Notes: a model not told the origin generated them from the sequence alone. A stretch of 64,000 bases of DNA from Petunia secreta (GCA_029990175.1 JARKIP010000049.1:9836001-9900000); one strand, 5' to 3'; shown: positions 11,085 to 23,289, counted from the first letter of the stretch. Translations and numbers: made by a program.

Positions 11085-11611
11085 CTTTTTTAGATAAGTG
11101 AAAGAAAGAAGGGTGAAAAAAATAAGAATGAAGAAGGATCAAGTGGTAGTTGGATGATATAAATATAATATAATTAATATAAAAATACTATTTTATTAGT
11201 AAAATAAAAATCTTTTTGGCTTTCAAATATACGATCACAGAAGAAAGCTTGAAAGAAACTGTGACCACACATGTTCTATGTGTAATAGACTGGATTATTT
11301 TTAAACCTTATCAGTCATTAGGTCCTAGTTTGAATATAAACTAGAAAATTACATGTGCCAACATTAGATTTGGACAATGGAATGGTTAACCAACCAGTAA
11401 CTTAGGCATACCGATCACCATGGAGTTACTCCTGTCTAGGTGACTCTGTTTTTGTAGAGGCCTTCATGAGATGTTCCGGTTGTACAATAATCTGGATATT
11501 GACCAGATCAATTGGTTAAGCATTTAATTAGTCAGATCTAAGTTGGACTTATGAGGCTCCATTGATTCACCCTCAATGGCTACGGGTTAAAGAACCATAG
11601 TTCTGAGTTTA

Positions 11612-11629
11612 ACGTCGTCAGCTCGACGT
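11612..11629 (-). other. Hairpin just after pol stop
   Basis: ACGTCG/CGACGT form a 6-bp perfect stem with a 6-base loop, 18 bases after the pol stop, followed by TTAAAC. The host Athila has a similar CGTC/GACG hairpin followed by TTAAAT at 25068-25082. Confidence 0.45.
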
Positions 11630-11646
11630 AGTAACTGTGGCACTCA

Positions 11647-12925
11647 TCATACTATCATGGTTACTGAAGGGTGTTGTTCAAAATCTCCTCCAAAGTACAA
11701 TTTTAGCCTGTGACCATTGACCTTAAATTTCTCTCCTCCATTGCTTTGTTGAATTTCAATTGCTCCGTATGGAGTAACATTTGTAACATTGTAAGGACCT
11801 GTCCACCTGGATTTCAGTTTTCCTGGGAATAGCCTGAGACGGCTATTGTAAAGAAGTACCTGATCTCCAATTTTAAAATTTTTTGGTCGGATCAAATTGT
11901 CATGCCATTTTTTTTATTTTTTCTTTGTAAATCTTGGCATTTTCATAGGCTTCCATCCTCAGTTCATCCAACTCATTAACCTGCAAAAATCTATTTTTAC
12001 CAGCAGAGGTTAAATCAAAGTTCAATGCTTTCAGTGCCCAAAAGGCTTTGTGTTCCAATTCAACAGGCAAATGGCAAGCTTTTCCAAAGACTAATTTATA
12101 TGGAGATGTTCCAATCGGCATTTTGAACGCCGTTCGGTATGCCCATAATGCATCATCTAATTTTAAAGCCCAGTCTTTCCTTGAGATTCCAACAGTTTTT
12201 TCAAGAATTCTTTTTAGTTCACGGTTGGAAACCTCAACTTGCCCTTGAGTTTGAGCATGATACGGTGTTCCAGTTTTATGAGTCACACTATATTATGACA
12301 ATCAAGCAGAAAATTGCTTATTCATGAAATGAGTGCCTTGGTCACTAATGATGACTCGTGGTGTGCCAAATCTGGTAAAAATATTTTTTCTGAGAAAATT
12401 GCACACTGTTCGAGCATCATTCTTTCTTGTGGGAATGGCTTCAACCCATCGTGAAACATAGTCAACAGCCACAAGGATATATTCAAATGAATGAGATGAA
12501 GGAAAAGGTCCCATAAAATCTATACCCCAGACATCAAATATTTCACATACCTGAATAGATTGCAATGGCATCTCATCTCTCTTTGAGATATTACCTGTTC
12601 TCTGACACCTGTCACATTATGCAACATACACACGGGCATCCTTAAAAAGTGTTGGCCAGAAGAATCCAGCTTCCAAAACCTTGAAAGCAGTTCGGTTTGC
12701 AGCATAATGTCCTCCAATTGCTCCATCATGACAATGATACAAAATCTTTGACATTTCATCTTCAGGTACACATCTTCTAATAATATTATCTGCACAAATT
12801 CTAAACAAGTAAGGATCATCCCACAGATAATATTTAGCATCAGATATAAGTTTTTTCCTCTGTTGGTAAGAGAGATCTCGAGGTGTCCATTTTCCAACCA
12901 AGTAATTTGCAATATCTGCAAACTA
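11647..12925 (-). pseudogene. Nested element integrase, broken
   Basis: Continues the gag-pol frame past a TAG at 12923-12925. The zinc-binding region (12901-12617) ends at a TAA (12617-12619). The core domain has aspartates in VWGIDFMGPF and IISDQGTHF and the glutamate in TQGQVEVSNRE. Between these, TGA (12302-12304) and TAA (12293-12295) interrupt the same frame. Near 11900-11915 a shift at a run of A moves the C-terminal domain (NSRLRLFPGKLKSRWTGPY) to another frame, which ends at 11647. It lies downstream of RNase H, as expected for gypsy order. It cannot make integrase without correction. Confidence 0.92.
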
Positions 12926-15900
12926 GGGTGGTTGAGTCACTACTGAGCTGACAGAAAAGATGTGTTCATCAGGAAACTCTTCTTTTATATCACTAGACTC
13001 AAGAGGAGGGTTCTCTAATCTAGACAAATGGTCAGCTACCTGATTTTCTGTCCCTTTCCTGTCTTTTATTTCAAGGTCAAACTCCTGGAGAAGTAAAATC
13101 CATCTTAACAATCTAGGGCGGGCATCTTTCTTTGCTAAGAGGTATTTTAAAGCTGCATGATCAGTAAAAACAGTGACCTTGGTTCCTATTAAATAGGAAC
13201 GAAACTTATCAAAAGCAAATACTACTGCCAGTAGTTCTTTTTCTGTTGTGGCATAGTTGAGCTGAGCTTCATTCAATGTTCTACTGGCATAGTAAATGGG
13301 ACGGAAAATTTTATCTTTTCTCTGGCCTAAAACAGCTCCGACAGCTGTATCACTAGCATCACACATGACCTCAAAAGGTTGGTTCCAATCAGGAGACACA
13401 ACTATAGGGGCAGATGATAATTTCTCCTTAATAGTGTCAAAAGCTTTCATACAATTTCCTGAAAAATCAAACTTAACATCTTTCATCAAAAGGTTAGTCA
13501 ACAGTTTTGAAATCTTTGAAAAATCTTTTATGAACCGTCTGTAAAAACCTGCATGACCTAGAAAAATTCTAATGCCTTTAACAGTTGTGGGAGGGGGTAA
13601 TCCTGCTATAAGATCAATTTTTGCCTTATCAACTTCTATCCCTTTAACAGTGATTTTATGTCCTAAAACAATTCCCTCGGTAACCATAAAATGACATTTC
13701 TCCCAATTAAGAATCAAGTTTGTCTCTTCACATCTCTTAAGAACTAAGGTCAAGTGATTAAGACAATCTTCAAATGTTTTACCAAAAAGGGTGAAATCGT
13801 CCATAAAAATTTCTAAAATTTTTTCAGTCATGTCTGAGAAAATAGCTGACATGCAACGCTGAAATGTAGCAGGTGCATTACACAAACCAAAAGGCATTCT
13901 CCTATAGGCATAGGTTCCATGAGGACATGTGAAAGTTGTCTTATCCTGATCTTCTGGTGCAATTGATATCTGGTTATACCCTGAATATCCATCAAGAAAA
14001 CAGTAAAAACCATATCCTGCTACTCTTTCTAACATTTGATCAATAAATGGTAAAGGAAAATGGTCTTTTCTTGTGGCATCATTGAGACGCCTGTAATCAA
14101 TACAGACTCTCCATCCTGTCACTGTTCTTGTAGGTATGAGTTCATTATTTTCATTTTTGACAACTGTCATACCTCCTTTCTTTGGTACCACCTGAACAGG
14201 ACTTACCCAAGGGCTGTCAGAAATGGGGTAAATAATACCTGCAGCCAAAAGTTTTATTATTTCATTTTTCACAACTTCTTGCATTGCTGGGTTCAATCTC
14301 CTTTGGGGTTGGACTATTGGCTTGTAGCTATCCTCCATGAGGATTCTGTGTGTGCAAATAGCTGGACTAATGCCTTTGATGTCTGCTATAGTCCACCCTA
14401 AGGCTCCTTTGTGTGCTGTCAGTACTTCAATCAATTTATGTTCCTGTTCTGCAGTCAGAGAAGATGAAATTATCACAGGAAATAATTCAGGCTCAAGATA
14501 AACATACTTCAAATGGGAAGGGAGAATTTTGAGTTCAATTTTTGGTCGAGCATTTTCTGATAGCATTTCTTCCTCTTCTTCAGAATCATTTTCCAATATT
14601 TCAGCTTCACTTCTAATTGTCGGATCATCATCCTGCCTTGTGCCAGATTGGGACAAGCATCTTTCCAATGAGTCTGAAATCAATTGGTCATCTTTGAATT
14701 CATCTGCAAGATCACTAATCATGTCAATTGAAAAGCAAGAATATGATGTCTCATCTCCGGAAAATTTTAGAATCTTGTGCATATCAAAAATGACTCTTTC
14801 TTCGTCTACTCTCAAAATTAGTTGTCCTTGATGGACATCTATGATTGCTCTACCTGTAGCAAGAAAAGGTCTACCCAAAATTATTGGCTCATCAGGACAT
14901 TCTTCCATTTCAAGTACTATGAAATCTACAGGGAACACAAATTTATCTACTCTCACAAGCACATTTTCAATAATTCCCTTAGGTTTCTTAGTACTTTGAT
15001 CAGCAAATTGAAGAGAGACAACAGTATTTTTTATGTCACCAAGATCCAATTTTCTAAAAATAGAAAATGGCATCAGATTTATTGAAGCTCCAGAATCACA
15101 AAGTGCTTTTTGAAAATATACTCCTCCCAAAGTGCATGGAATCGTAAAACTGCCTGGATCGACAAGCTTTTGTGGTAGCTTATTTTGAAGTATAGCACTG
15201 CATTTTTCAGTAAGCATTACCACAGAAACTTCTTCTAATTTCCTTTTGCTTGACAAAATTTCTTTCAAAAATTTAGCATATGAAGGCATTTGCAATAAAG
15301 CATCAGTGAAAGGAATATTAATGTGAATCTGTTTCAGAATTTCCAAAAACTTTGCAAATTGACTGTCAAGCTTTTCTCTTTTCATCTTTTGTGGAAAAGG
15401 GATTGTCACAGGGAGAGGAGTTATTTTTTCAAAATTCTTTTCATCTTTTTTCTTGATTTCATTCTCTTCTGATGGATCATATGGTATTTCAACATTCTTA
15501 CCCTTTGCTGCCTGGTGTTCAAAATGGTTCTTTTCCTGTCTGTCAGCATATGGATCATCAAGATTCTTACCTGACCGTAAGGCGATGGCCTTAAGGTGTT
15601 CCTTTGGATTTTTCTCCGTATTGCTTGGTAAGGGACCTTGAATCTTTTCTGAAACAAGAGTTGCCAATTGGCTTACCTGAATTTCCAAGTTTTTGAGGGT
15701 TGAGTTTTGGCTTTCCATCTTTTCATCAGTTGCCTTAATGTACTTGTACAACAAGTCATCGAGACTTGAATGAGCTTGTTGAGGCCTTTGCTGATATGGA
15801 GCTGCTTGTTGATATGGCCTGAAATTCGATTGCCCACGATTTTGATTTTGGTATCTAGGTGGACCCTGTGCTGGTTGCTTCTGGAAGCTTTGAGAGTTCT

Positions 15901-17041
15901 CAGCACCATTTGGATTGCTCCACTGAAATCCTGGATGTTTCTGTGCCATTGGGCTTCCAAAAGGGTACGACTTGTAACCGATGACATTAGCTTGCTCATC
16001 ATTCTGATTGTTTGCGCGACATTCATGGTGAAGATGGTTTCCTCCACACATATCACAAACCTCAGACTGGCTTGGTTGTTGTGCATTCACCTGAAAAGAT
16101 TCAAACTTTTGTGTCAAGGAGGCAATCTGTTGTGTTAGTGTATTAAATGCATCTGCCTGGGTTACTGTGGCAGCCTTTTTGATGGTTACACGATCAGATG
16201 GCCACTGGATTGCATTCTCAGAAATTTCATTCAACAATTGCAATGCTTCTTCTGTGGTCTTTCCCATGATGGAACCTCCTGCAGCTGCATCTATCACATT
16301 TCTAGAAGAGCGTGTTAATCCGTGATAGAAAATATACAACTGCATATGTTCAGGAATGTCATGATGTGGACATTTTCTTAACATTGATTTTAATCTTTCC
16401 CATGCTTGATAAACTGACTCAGTGTTAGTCTGCAAGAAATTAGAAATATCTTGTCTTAACTTTGTTGTTTTAGTAGGAGAAAAATATTTGTTCAAAAACT
16501 TCTGTGTCATCTGGTCCCATGTGGTTATAGAACATCGAGGCAAACTTCGCAACCAAGTCTTGGCATCTCCTTTTAAAGAAAAAGGAAACAGTCTTAACTT
16601 AATTGCTTCAGGAGGCACTCCATTATATTTAGCAGTTTCAACTAGTTCCAAGAAATCAATTAAATGGCTATGTGGATCTTCACTTGGATCACCAGTAAAG
16701 GTGCAAGACTGTTGAATTGTTTGAATTAGGCCGGTCCTAATTTCAAAATTGTTGGCTGCTACAGGTGGGTTCCTAACACTAGATTTACAATTGAAGTGAT
16801 CTGGTCTAGCATAATCCCTTAGGATTCTGTTTGCAAGTCTTGGTATCACTTCATCAAACTGATCCTCTACGTGGACTGGTGGTGGGGTTCCCAATGGGTT
16901 ATTGTTATCTCCTACTTGGTGCTCCATTTTGTCACAAGTTACAATTTTAGAAGATGATGATTGTCCTTTCTTGCGCAATCTCAAAGATCTTTCAATTTCA
17001 GGATTGTAAATGACCAACTCTTTATTAGAAGAGCGGGTCAT
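12923..17041 (-). CDS. gag-pol: Nested element gag-protease-RT-RNase H polyprotein (1372 aa)
   Basis: One long open frame. Residues about 105-285 form a retrotransposon gag domain. A CX2CX3HX4C zinc knuckle is at 329-341. The aspartic protease motif CDSGAS is at 648-653. Reverse transcriptase spans about 900-1110, with RVCIDYRRLND and the catalytic FMDD at 1079-1082. RNase H starts near 1222 (CDASD) and ends by about 1345 (VADHLSRL). The RT block ATRKDHFPLPFIDQML is characteristic of the Athila lineage. The ATG at 17041 is the first after the leader. The frame ends at a TAG before integrase, so it encodes everything except integrase. Gag and pol sharing one frame is normal for this lineage. 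Confidence 0.95.
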   Translation of the reverse strand: MTRSSNKELVIYNPEIERSLRLRKKGQSSSSKIVTCDKMEHQVGDNNNPLGTPPPVHVEDQFDEVIPRLANRILRDYARPDHFNCKSSVRNPPVAANNFEIRTGLIQTIQQSCTFTGDPSEDPHSHLIDFLELVETAKYNGVPPEAIKLRLFPFSLKGDAKTWLRSLPRCSITTWDQMTQKFLNKYFSPTKTTKLRQDISNFLQTNTESVYQAWERLKSMLRKCPHHDIPEHMQLYIFYHGLTRSSRNVIDAAAGGSIMGKTTEEALQLLNEISENAIQWPSDRVTIKKAATVTQADAFNTLTQQIASLTQKFESFQVNAQQPSQSEVCDMCGGNHLHHECRANNQNDEQANVIGYKSYPFGSPMAQKHPGFQWSNPNGAENSQSFQKQPAQGPPRYQNQNRGQSNFRPYQQAAPYQQRPQQAHSSLDDLLYKYIKATDEKMESQNSTLKNLEIQVSQLATLVSEKIQGPLPSNTEKNPKEHLKAIALRSGKNLDDPYADRQEKNHFEHQAAKGKNVEIPYDPSEENEIKKKDEKNFEKITPLPVTIPFPQKMKREKLDSQFAKFLEILKQIHINIPFTDALLQMPSYAKFLKEILSSKRKLEEVSVVMLTEKCSAILQNKLPQKLVDPGSFTIPCTLGGVYFQKALCDSGASINLMPFSIFRKLDLGDIKNTVVSLQFADQSTKKPKGIIENVLVRVDKFVFPVDFIVLEMEECPDEPIILGRPFLATGRAIIDVHQGQLILRVDEERVIFDMHKILKFSGDETSYSCFSIDMISDLADEFKDDQLISDSLERCLSQSGTRQDDDPTIRSEAEILENDSEEEEEMLSENARPKIELKILPSHLKYVYLEPELFPVIISSSLTAEQEHKLIEVLTAHKGALGWTIADIKGISPAICTHRILMEDSYKPIVQPQRRLNPAMQEVVKNEIIKLLAAGIIYPISDSPWVSPVQVVPKKGGMTVVKNENNELIPTRTVTGWRVCIDYRRLNDATRKDHFPLPFIDQMLERVAGYGFYCFLDGYSGYNQISIAPEDQDKTTFTCPHGTYAYRRMPFGLCNAPATFQRCMSAIFSDMTEKILEIFMDDFTLFGKTFEDCLNHLTLVLKRCEETNLILNWEKCHFMVTEGIVLGHKITVKGIEVDKAKIDLIAGLPPPTTVKGIRIFLGHAGFYRRFIKDFSKISKLLTNLLMKDVKFDFSGNCMKAFDTIKEKLSSAPIVVSPDWNQPFEVMCDASDTAVGAVLGQRKDKIFRPIYYASRTLNEAQLNYATTEKELLAVVFAFDKFRSYLIGTKVTVFTDHAALKYLLAKKDARPRLLRWILLLQEFDLEIKDRKGTENQVADHLSRLENPPLESSDIKEEFPDEHIFSVSSVVTQPP

Positions 17042-17132
17042 AAACTACTTGAAATTCTTTAAAGTAAAAAGAAAAAAAAATCAAAATGAACTCTTTAACA
17101 GTTGAAATGGTAACACTACAAGAAAATATTAG

Positions 17133-17206
<74 letters not shown>
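17133..17206. repeat. (AAT)n microsatellite
   Basis: About 24 uninterrupted trinucleotide units in the leader of the nested element. Confidence 0.95.
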
Positions 17207-17517
17207 GTACTAGTTGAAAGGAAATATTAAAAAGGAATATAAAAAATATTAGTGATAATTAGTATTAGTTAAAGAAGTAGTATATATCAATAGTAGAAAG
17301 AAATATTACACTATAATATAATGCTATTGTTATGTATAGATAGTAGTGATAGCTGTAATGATTTAGAAGGAAAAAGATAAATTAAATACAAAGTAGATTA
17401 TATTGTTTACTAAAGATAAAGCTATAGGTAATAATAATAGTATTATACTTAACACTAATAATAATAGCCAAAGGAAAAAAATGACAAAAGCAAAACAGTG
17501 AGTTGCAATCTAAAAAT

Positions 17518-17519
17518 TA

Positions 17520-17580
<61 letters not shown>
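17518..17580. repeat. (AAT)n microsatellite
   Basis: About 20 units, the second such array in the same leader. Confidence 0.95.
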
Positions 17581-17582
<2 letters not shown>

Positions 17583-18706
17583 ATTTTTAGTAGGACGAAG
17601 TAGTGTTTGTATAGAAAGTTAGTGACAAAAATCTATAGGACTCATAGGTAGTAGTAACAATAGTAGCAATATTTAGTAGGAGAAATTTCAAATACTGATA
17701 TAAACTTAGATATATAAACAAAAAAATATTTTTTTCTTTTATAATAATAATATAAATGAAATCAAGGGTGGAAGAACGATGACTAATACTAGGAGAAAAA
17801 AAAGTAGTAATAATAAATAGTAAAGAGTAGTAAGTAGTTAATTAGATAAAGTAGTAAGATGTAATAGTAGTAGGAAGGTAGTTAAAGTGATGGAAGACAA
17901 GATGGTGATATCAAGAATGATGTGGTTCTATAGGTGGAAGTTTTTACGATAAGAGTAAGAGTTATACTATAGGTAGATATACAAAAGAGAATGTAAAGGA
18001 GAAAGTAGTAGGTGGAATGGTAATAAAAAGTTTGAAAAAAAATACAAAAAGTAAAATAATATATTATACTATTATTAGATATAACAGTATAATAATTATA
18101 TTATTATAAAAAAAATACTATAAAGAGAAAAGGTAAATAATGATGTACTAAAAAGAACAAAAGATAGTAATACTAGTAAACATAACAAAGTGGACGAAAA
18201 ATGATGAAAATAAGAGGTAATGATATTTCAGAGAGGAAAGAAGGAAAAATATAAAAGTTATAATAATGCTACAACAGTAGTAACGCTAATAATAGAAGTA
18301 GTGGTAGGATAAAGATAATACTATAATGTATTAAAAGATGATAATAAAACAAGTACTGATGGTTATAATATTAATAAAATAATAGTAGTAATAATATGGT
18401 TAAAACAGAAGACACGTAAATGATAAAAATACTGGTAAAGTAGAATGTTTCACTATTAGAATATAGTAAAGGTATAGTATAGTGTCAGTAGAGAAAGTTA
18501 GTAATATTAATAGAAACTAAAGAAAGAAAGAAAAAATGTTAGAAGGAGAAGCAAAATTGTTAGAAGCAGTAATCAATATAAATATTATTAAAGGTTAGTA
18601 TTAGGTATAGCTATAGTAGTATTTAGTAGATTAAGTTAATAGTAATTGTATTAATAAGTCCTCAAATTAGTAATCCAATATTTAGTCCGAAGTAGATGTA
18701 CGCCAA

Positions 18707-18724
18707 TCCCCGGCAACGGCGCCA
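18707..18724 (-). other. Nested element primer-binding site
   Basis: The reverse complement reads TGGCGCCGTTGCCGGGGA, identical to the PBS of the host Athila at 7372-7389, placing both in the same lineage. Confidence 0.9.
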
Positions 18725-18730
18725 AAAATT

Positions 18731-20084
18731 TGACGAGGTCCAAAGTGCATAGGAATTGTCTGCTCGTTCTTGTCAAATTCTAATATAGTTTAAGATATCG
18801 TCCCACAGAGATTGGGTATTCTATGCTACGGACTTGTAGTATTTTAATTACTATTTGAGAGAGTCAAATTGATGAAAGGTGAGTTTTTAGTTTAAATTTA
18901 CTTAAATTAAAATAAAGAACTTCTGGAAGATTTCAAATTTAAAAGGAGTTGGGAATCGTTGAATTCACTTGGTAATACTTATAATAAATATCTCAGTTTT
19001 GACATGTATTTCTCTTAAGAATAATTGCTTATTGCTAATTCAATTATATTTTGCTCACTAAGAAAATAATCAATTAATAACACTCCGTGAGGTTATGCAT
19101 ATTAATCAAATTATAACTAGTGACGATTAAACCGAAATATTTTTCTTGCCTGAATTGTGCTAAAAAAGTAGTAAAAACTTCGTGAGAATATTTTTACGGA
19201 AAATCAATAATCTTACCTACAACAATTCCTCCGTGAGAATTAAAACTGAGGTAAACAAGATTACAGACTTGGAAAAATAGTTTTTACTCTACTACTTTAT
19301 TCATCAGTTATTATACATTAATTTTGCTCCGTGAGAATTACAAAATTAATATAACAATAACCTAGATATAAAATAGACGGATGTGAAAATAAAGATTTAG
19401 TAAAAACTATAATTCTAGCACAGTGTTAAAATGTGATTAAAAACTTCAGGCTAAGCATGTATTAAAACTGAGATACGTATTATAAATATTACCGAGTTTC
19501 ATCAACTATCCCAACAAAAGAGATTACTCCATTATGGAGTAAGAAAAATTTTAAAAATATAAAGACTAGGAAGAAGTAGTATTTCTTCTACAAAAGAAAA
19601 CTACAAAAGCTTAATGTTATAAAAGACAAAGAAAGAAAAAGAGCAAGAGAAAGTAGTTCTCTGCAAGATGAAAATTTGATGCCTTTTTTCATACAAATTT
19701 GGCCTTTATTTATAGAAAAGATTCTATGCCAAATTTCTACCTAAGATGCCATATCTTAAGGTGGTAGGAAATATTTCAAGATGGCCAAGGTGTGTTGGGT
19801 TGTGAAGACTTTTTCATACGTAGCTTCATTCCATAAACTTTCTTCTGTTTGCGCTTTTATTCTTCAGCGTAAAACAATTCACGTTCATTACTATCAGTGT
19901 TATAATCACACTATGAATAATGTAATCATCAATGGCCATTCCCTTATTTGTCTTCACCTTGAATAATTTCTTCTTCCTGCAAAATATGTTTGAAAATATG
20001 CGAGAGATGGATATATTTATTCACATTTTATTTAAAATACTTAATATTTAACTATAAAAATATATCAATAAATTATATCCATCA
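18731..20084 (-). repeat. Nested element 5' LTR
   Basis: 1354 bp, with a minus-strand TATAAATA at 19707-19714. This is the promoter LTR of the nested element. Confidence 0.95.
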
Positions 20085-21009
20085 TGAACCAATCCGCCTT
20101 GGACACTTTATGTGATGGTGTCACCATGGACAAGAGGTACGAAGAAGTGAAAGATATCCTAGACAAAGTGACCAAGAGATCTCAAGAATGGCAATCAAGA
20201 GCTAAGAATCCGGGAAGAGAAGTTGGGATTAGTCCAATGATGATGGAAAGACTTGAAGCCCAAGATGAGAAAATGGCAAGGATATTGACATCGGTGGACC
20301 TCATGAACAAGAACTCAAAGGCCGATAGGGAAGCCAATGAAAAGAAGTTGCATAAGGTGAAAAATATCCACACCACAAATACCGGCTATCAAGTGGCCCC
20401 AATGGGTTATGTGACACCCGGATGTGCTCCTATGTCCCTTCTCCAACATGGGCAAGAGGGATACTATCCAGAACAATGCTACCATGTGCAAGATGGAGAA
20501 GAAGCACATTATGTGGGTAACTACCAAGGGCAAAGAGGGTATGATCAAGGTGGTTATCAAAGGCCTTATCAACAACCCTACCAACAACCATATCAACAAG
20601 CCTACCAACAACAAGGGCAATGGAGGCCGAGTCAAGGAAGAGGTAATTGGAGTAGCAACCAAGAGGGGAGAGGAGCCGGTTCTTCTCAACAATATGCTCC
20701 AAGACCTCCATTTAAGCCAAATGACCAAGAGACAAAGGCTCCCACTAAATTGGAAGAAATGATGAGTCAAATGCTTCAAAATCAACAAGGTCTGAAGGAA
20801 ACCATGACATCCCATTCAACATCAATCAAGGAGCTTGAAGCACAAATGAGTCAATTGGCTCACCAAGTCAACCAAAGGCCGCAAGGTACGCTACCAAGTG
20901 ACACGGTAGTAAATCCCAAGAGGAGCGGAAAAGATCAAGTCATGGCAATAACGACTCGAAGCGGCAATGAATTTGATTATCAAAAGGACAAAGCTATGAG
21001 AATGAAAGG
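20085..21009 (+). pseudogene. gag: Athila gag, C-terminal part
   Basis: Continues the gag frame from 8563 directly after the TSD (…NKMN then QSALDTLCDG). It contains a predicted coiled-coil stretch around MMMERLEAQDEKMARI, a Gln/Tyr-rich tract with four PYQQ-type repeats, and SQLAHQVNQRPQGTLPS, common at the gag-protease border of Athila. I see no intact zinc knuckle; only an isolated Cys is present (EQCYHV). The frame ends with TGA at 21011-21013, and the downstream protease is in another frame, so there is a single-base indel near 21008. Confidence 0.88.
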
Positions 21010-21960
21010 TTGAACATGCAAAGCAATGATGAGGGTGTCGAGGAACATTCTAATGATGCAATTGGAGAAGAGGTGTTGCAAGAAGAAGAAGGGCAAGGTG
21101 AGGTGTTTGTACAAGACAATGATGATGATGTTCAAGAAATTCCCAAGCCTACACCCCAAAACACCACTACCCAAAAAGCTAAACCAAAGAAAACTCCACC
21201 ACCCAAAGAAAGCCTTTCCATTCCAAGCTCCATTCCCAAAATTCCCCTTCCATTCCCACAAAAGAGTAACAAGCAAAGAGAAATCACACATGCCAAGAAG
21301 ATATGGGAGAAAATTGCAAGCACTTCAATCAACATTCCATTAGTTGATGCTTTGGGTCAAATGCCAAACATTGCAAAGTTCATGAAGGACCTAGTGACCA
21401 AGAAGATGTATGGAGATTTTGAAACTATCAAGGTCACTCACCAAGTGAGCGCAATTGTGTCAAAGCACATGGCACCTAAAGTGGAGGACCCCGGAGCATT
21501 CACTATTCCATGTACCATTGGGGGAAGGCATTTCAAGAAGGCTCTTTGTGATCTTGGGGCAAGCATCAACCTCATGCCATATGCAGTGTACAAAACTTTG
21601 GACACCAATGCACCAAGGCCGACAACAATGAATTTACAAATGGCCGATCGATCAATGAAAAGCCCAATTGGTGTCATAGACAATGTGCTGGTAAAGGTAG
21701 ATAAATTCGTCTTCCCAGCGGATTTCGTCATCCTTGATTGCCCGGTGGACGTTGACGTGCCCATCATTCTTGGCCGTCCGTTCTTAGCCACCGGAAGGGC
21801 CCTTTGTGATGTGGAGAGGGGTGAGCTTACATTTAGATTCAATGGAGAGAAGGCCGTCTTTCACATTTGCAAAGCATTGAAACAACCAATGGATGACGAT
21901 GCTACTTTCTCGTACATTGATGTGGCGGTTGAAGCATTGGTAAAAAAAGCAAGTGCTTAG
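21010..21960 (+). pseudogene. Athila protease region
   Basis: Aspartic protease part of pol. Sequence around residues 150-260 reads DPGAFTIPCTIGGRHFKKALCDLGASINLMP. The catalytic triplet expected as D-S/T-G is here CDLGAS, so the Ser/Thr after the catalytic Asp is Leu, which probably inactivates it. The later flap-like ILGRPFLATGRA is intact. The N-terminal part is acidic and Pro/Lys-rich linker. The frame ends at TAG 21958-21960 and pol resumes in another frame at about 21978, so another indel lies between. Confidence 0.88.
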
Positions 21961-21977
21961 CTTGTCAAAAAGACACG

Positions 21978-23272
21978 GTGGCGGCGGTAATTTGGAATAT
22001 GGATGTTGAAGATGAGGAGAATGTGGCGGAAGTGGTGAAAGCATTAGAAGGATGGGGATCCAAACCATATGTACCCAAAAAGCTATCCCTAGACCTTGAA
22101 AACCGAGCCACTCCACCTAAAAAACCATCAATTAAAGAACCCCCAAAACTTGAGTTGAAAGTTCTCCCAACACATTTGAGATACACTTTCCTCGGTCCAA
22201 GCTCCACCTTACCCATAATCATCTCTTCCCACTTAGACAAAGCTCAAGAAAACAAACTTGTAGAGGTGGTGAGACGGAGAATTAAAGCAATCGGGTGGAC
22301 GTTGGCGGACATAAGTGGAATTGACCCGAGAGTGTGTACTCACAAGATCTTGCTTGAAGATGGGTGTAAGCCAAGTGTCGAGCACCAAAGGAGATTGAAT
22401 CCACCAATGCAAGAGGTGGTGAAAAAGGAGATTATCAAATGGCTCGATGCGGGCGTGATTATTCCTTTGTCCGATAGTAAATGGGTGTCTCCGGTGCAAT
22501 GTGTGCCGAAAAACGGAGGTATGACGGTGATTCACAATGAAAAGGGAGAGTCTATTGCAATAAGGCCCGTCACCGGATGGAGAGTGTGCATGGACTATCG
22601 AAAGCTTAACACCGCCACAAGAAAAGATCATTTCCCCTTGCCATTCATTGATCAAATGCTTGATCGGTTGGCGGGGCGTGCTTATTATTGCTTCCTTGAT
22701 GGGTACTCCGGGTACAATCAAATCTCCATAGAGGCGGAAGATCAAGACAAGACAACCTTCACTTGTCCCTATGGCACCTTTGCTTTCCGAAAAATGCCAT
22801 TTGGTCTTTGTAATGCACCCGCCACTTTCCAAAGGTGTATGCTAGCACTTTTTCACGATATGGTGGAAAAATTTCTTGAGGTATTCATGGATGACTTCTC
22901 GGTAGTTGGGGACTCATTTGATGATTGCTTGACTAATTTGGAGAAAGTGCTAGAAAGATGTGAAGAAACGAGACTTGTTCTTAATTGGGAAAAATGCCAC
23001 TTCTTAGTCCAAGAAGGCATCGTGTTGGGGCACAAAGTTTCGAAAAAGGGGATCGAGGTGGATCAAGCAAAAATAGAAGTGATTTCAAAGCTTCCACCTC
23101 CAATGACCGTGAAAGGTGTCCGAAGCTTCTTGGACATGCGGGATTTTATCGCCGCTTCATTAAAGACTTCTCCAAAATTGTGAATCCAATGTGCAAATTG
23201 TTGGAGAAGGATGCCAAGTTTGTTTTTGACAAGGCGTGCTTAGAAGCTTTTGAAGAGGTAAGAAGAAGCTAA
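21978..23272 (+). pseudogene. Athila reverse transcriptase
   Basis: RT domain with WRVCMDYRKLNTATRKDHF, MPFGLCNAPATFQRCM and the catalytic FMDD motif (in EVFMDDFSVVGD). It follows the same plan as the nested element RT. A one-base change near 23130 shifts the frame, so the connection domain (GHAGFYRRFIKDFSK) continues in another frame to 23272. A further shift near 23265 moves to the RNase H frame. Active-site residues are present but the reading is broken. Confidence 0.92.
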
Positions 23273-23289
23273 CCACTGTACCAATCATT

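Larger units (their letters stand above)
9956..11646 (-). other. Nested element 3' non-coding region
   Basis: AT-rich with no convincing gene; the small ORFs have no recognisable content. It includes a T23 run near 10593-10615, a second hairpin plus G-tract at 11046-11084, and a block near 10765-10800 containing TTTCGCCTCGAAG and AGTTCTAG that is also conserved in the host Athila 3' region (about 1380-1412 and 29048-29080). Confidence 0.55.
17042..18706 (-). other. Nested element leader, very AT-rich
   Basis: 1.66 kb between PBS and gag with no ORF of note. It is low complexity, dominated by AATAGTAGTAA-like words and two trinucleotide microsatellites. Confidence 0.7.
8564..20084 (-). mobile_element. 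Second Athila-type element nested in the first
   Basis: The element is 11,521 bp and in opposite orientation to its host. LTRs at 18731-20084 (5' in element sense) and 8564-9915 (3') begin TGATGGATATAA on the minus strand and end GACCTCGTCA. The target duplication TGAAC is at 8559-8563 and 20085-20089, inside the host gag codons. A PBS complementary to 18707-18724 and a polypurine tract at 9916-9930 are in the right places. Gag and pol are one reading frame with stops and one frameshift in integrase. By eye the LTRs differ at about 12 substitutions and one 2-bp indel, so it is younger than its host, as nesting requires. Confidence 0.96.
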
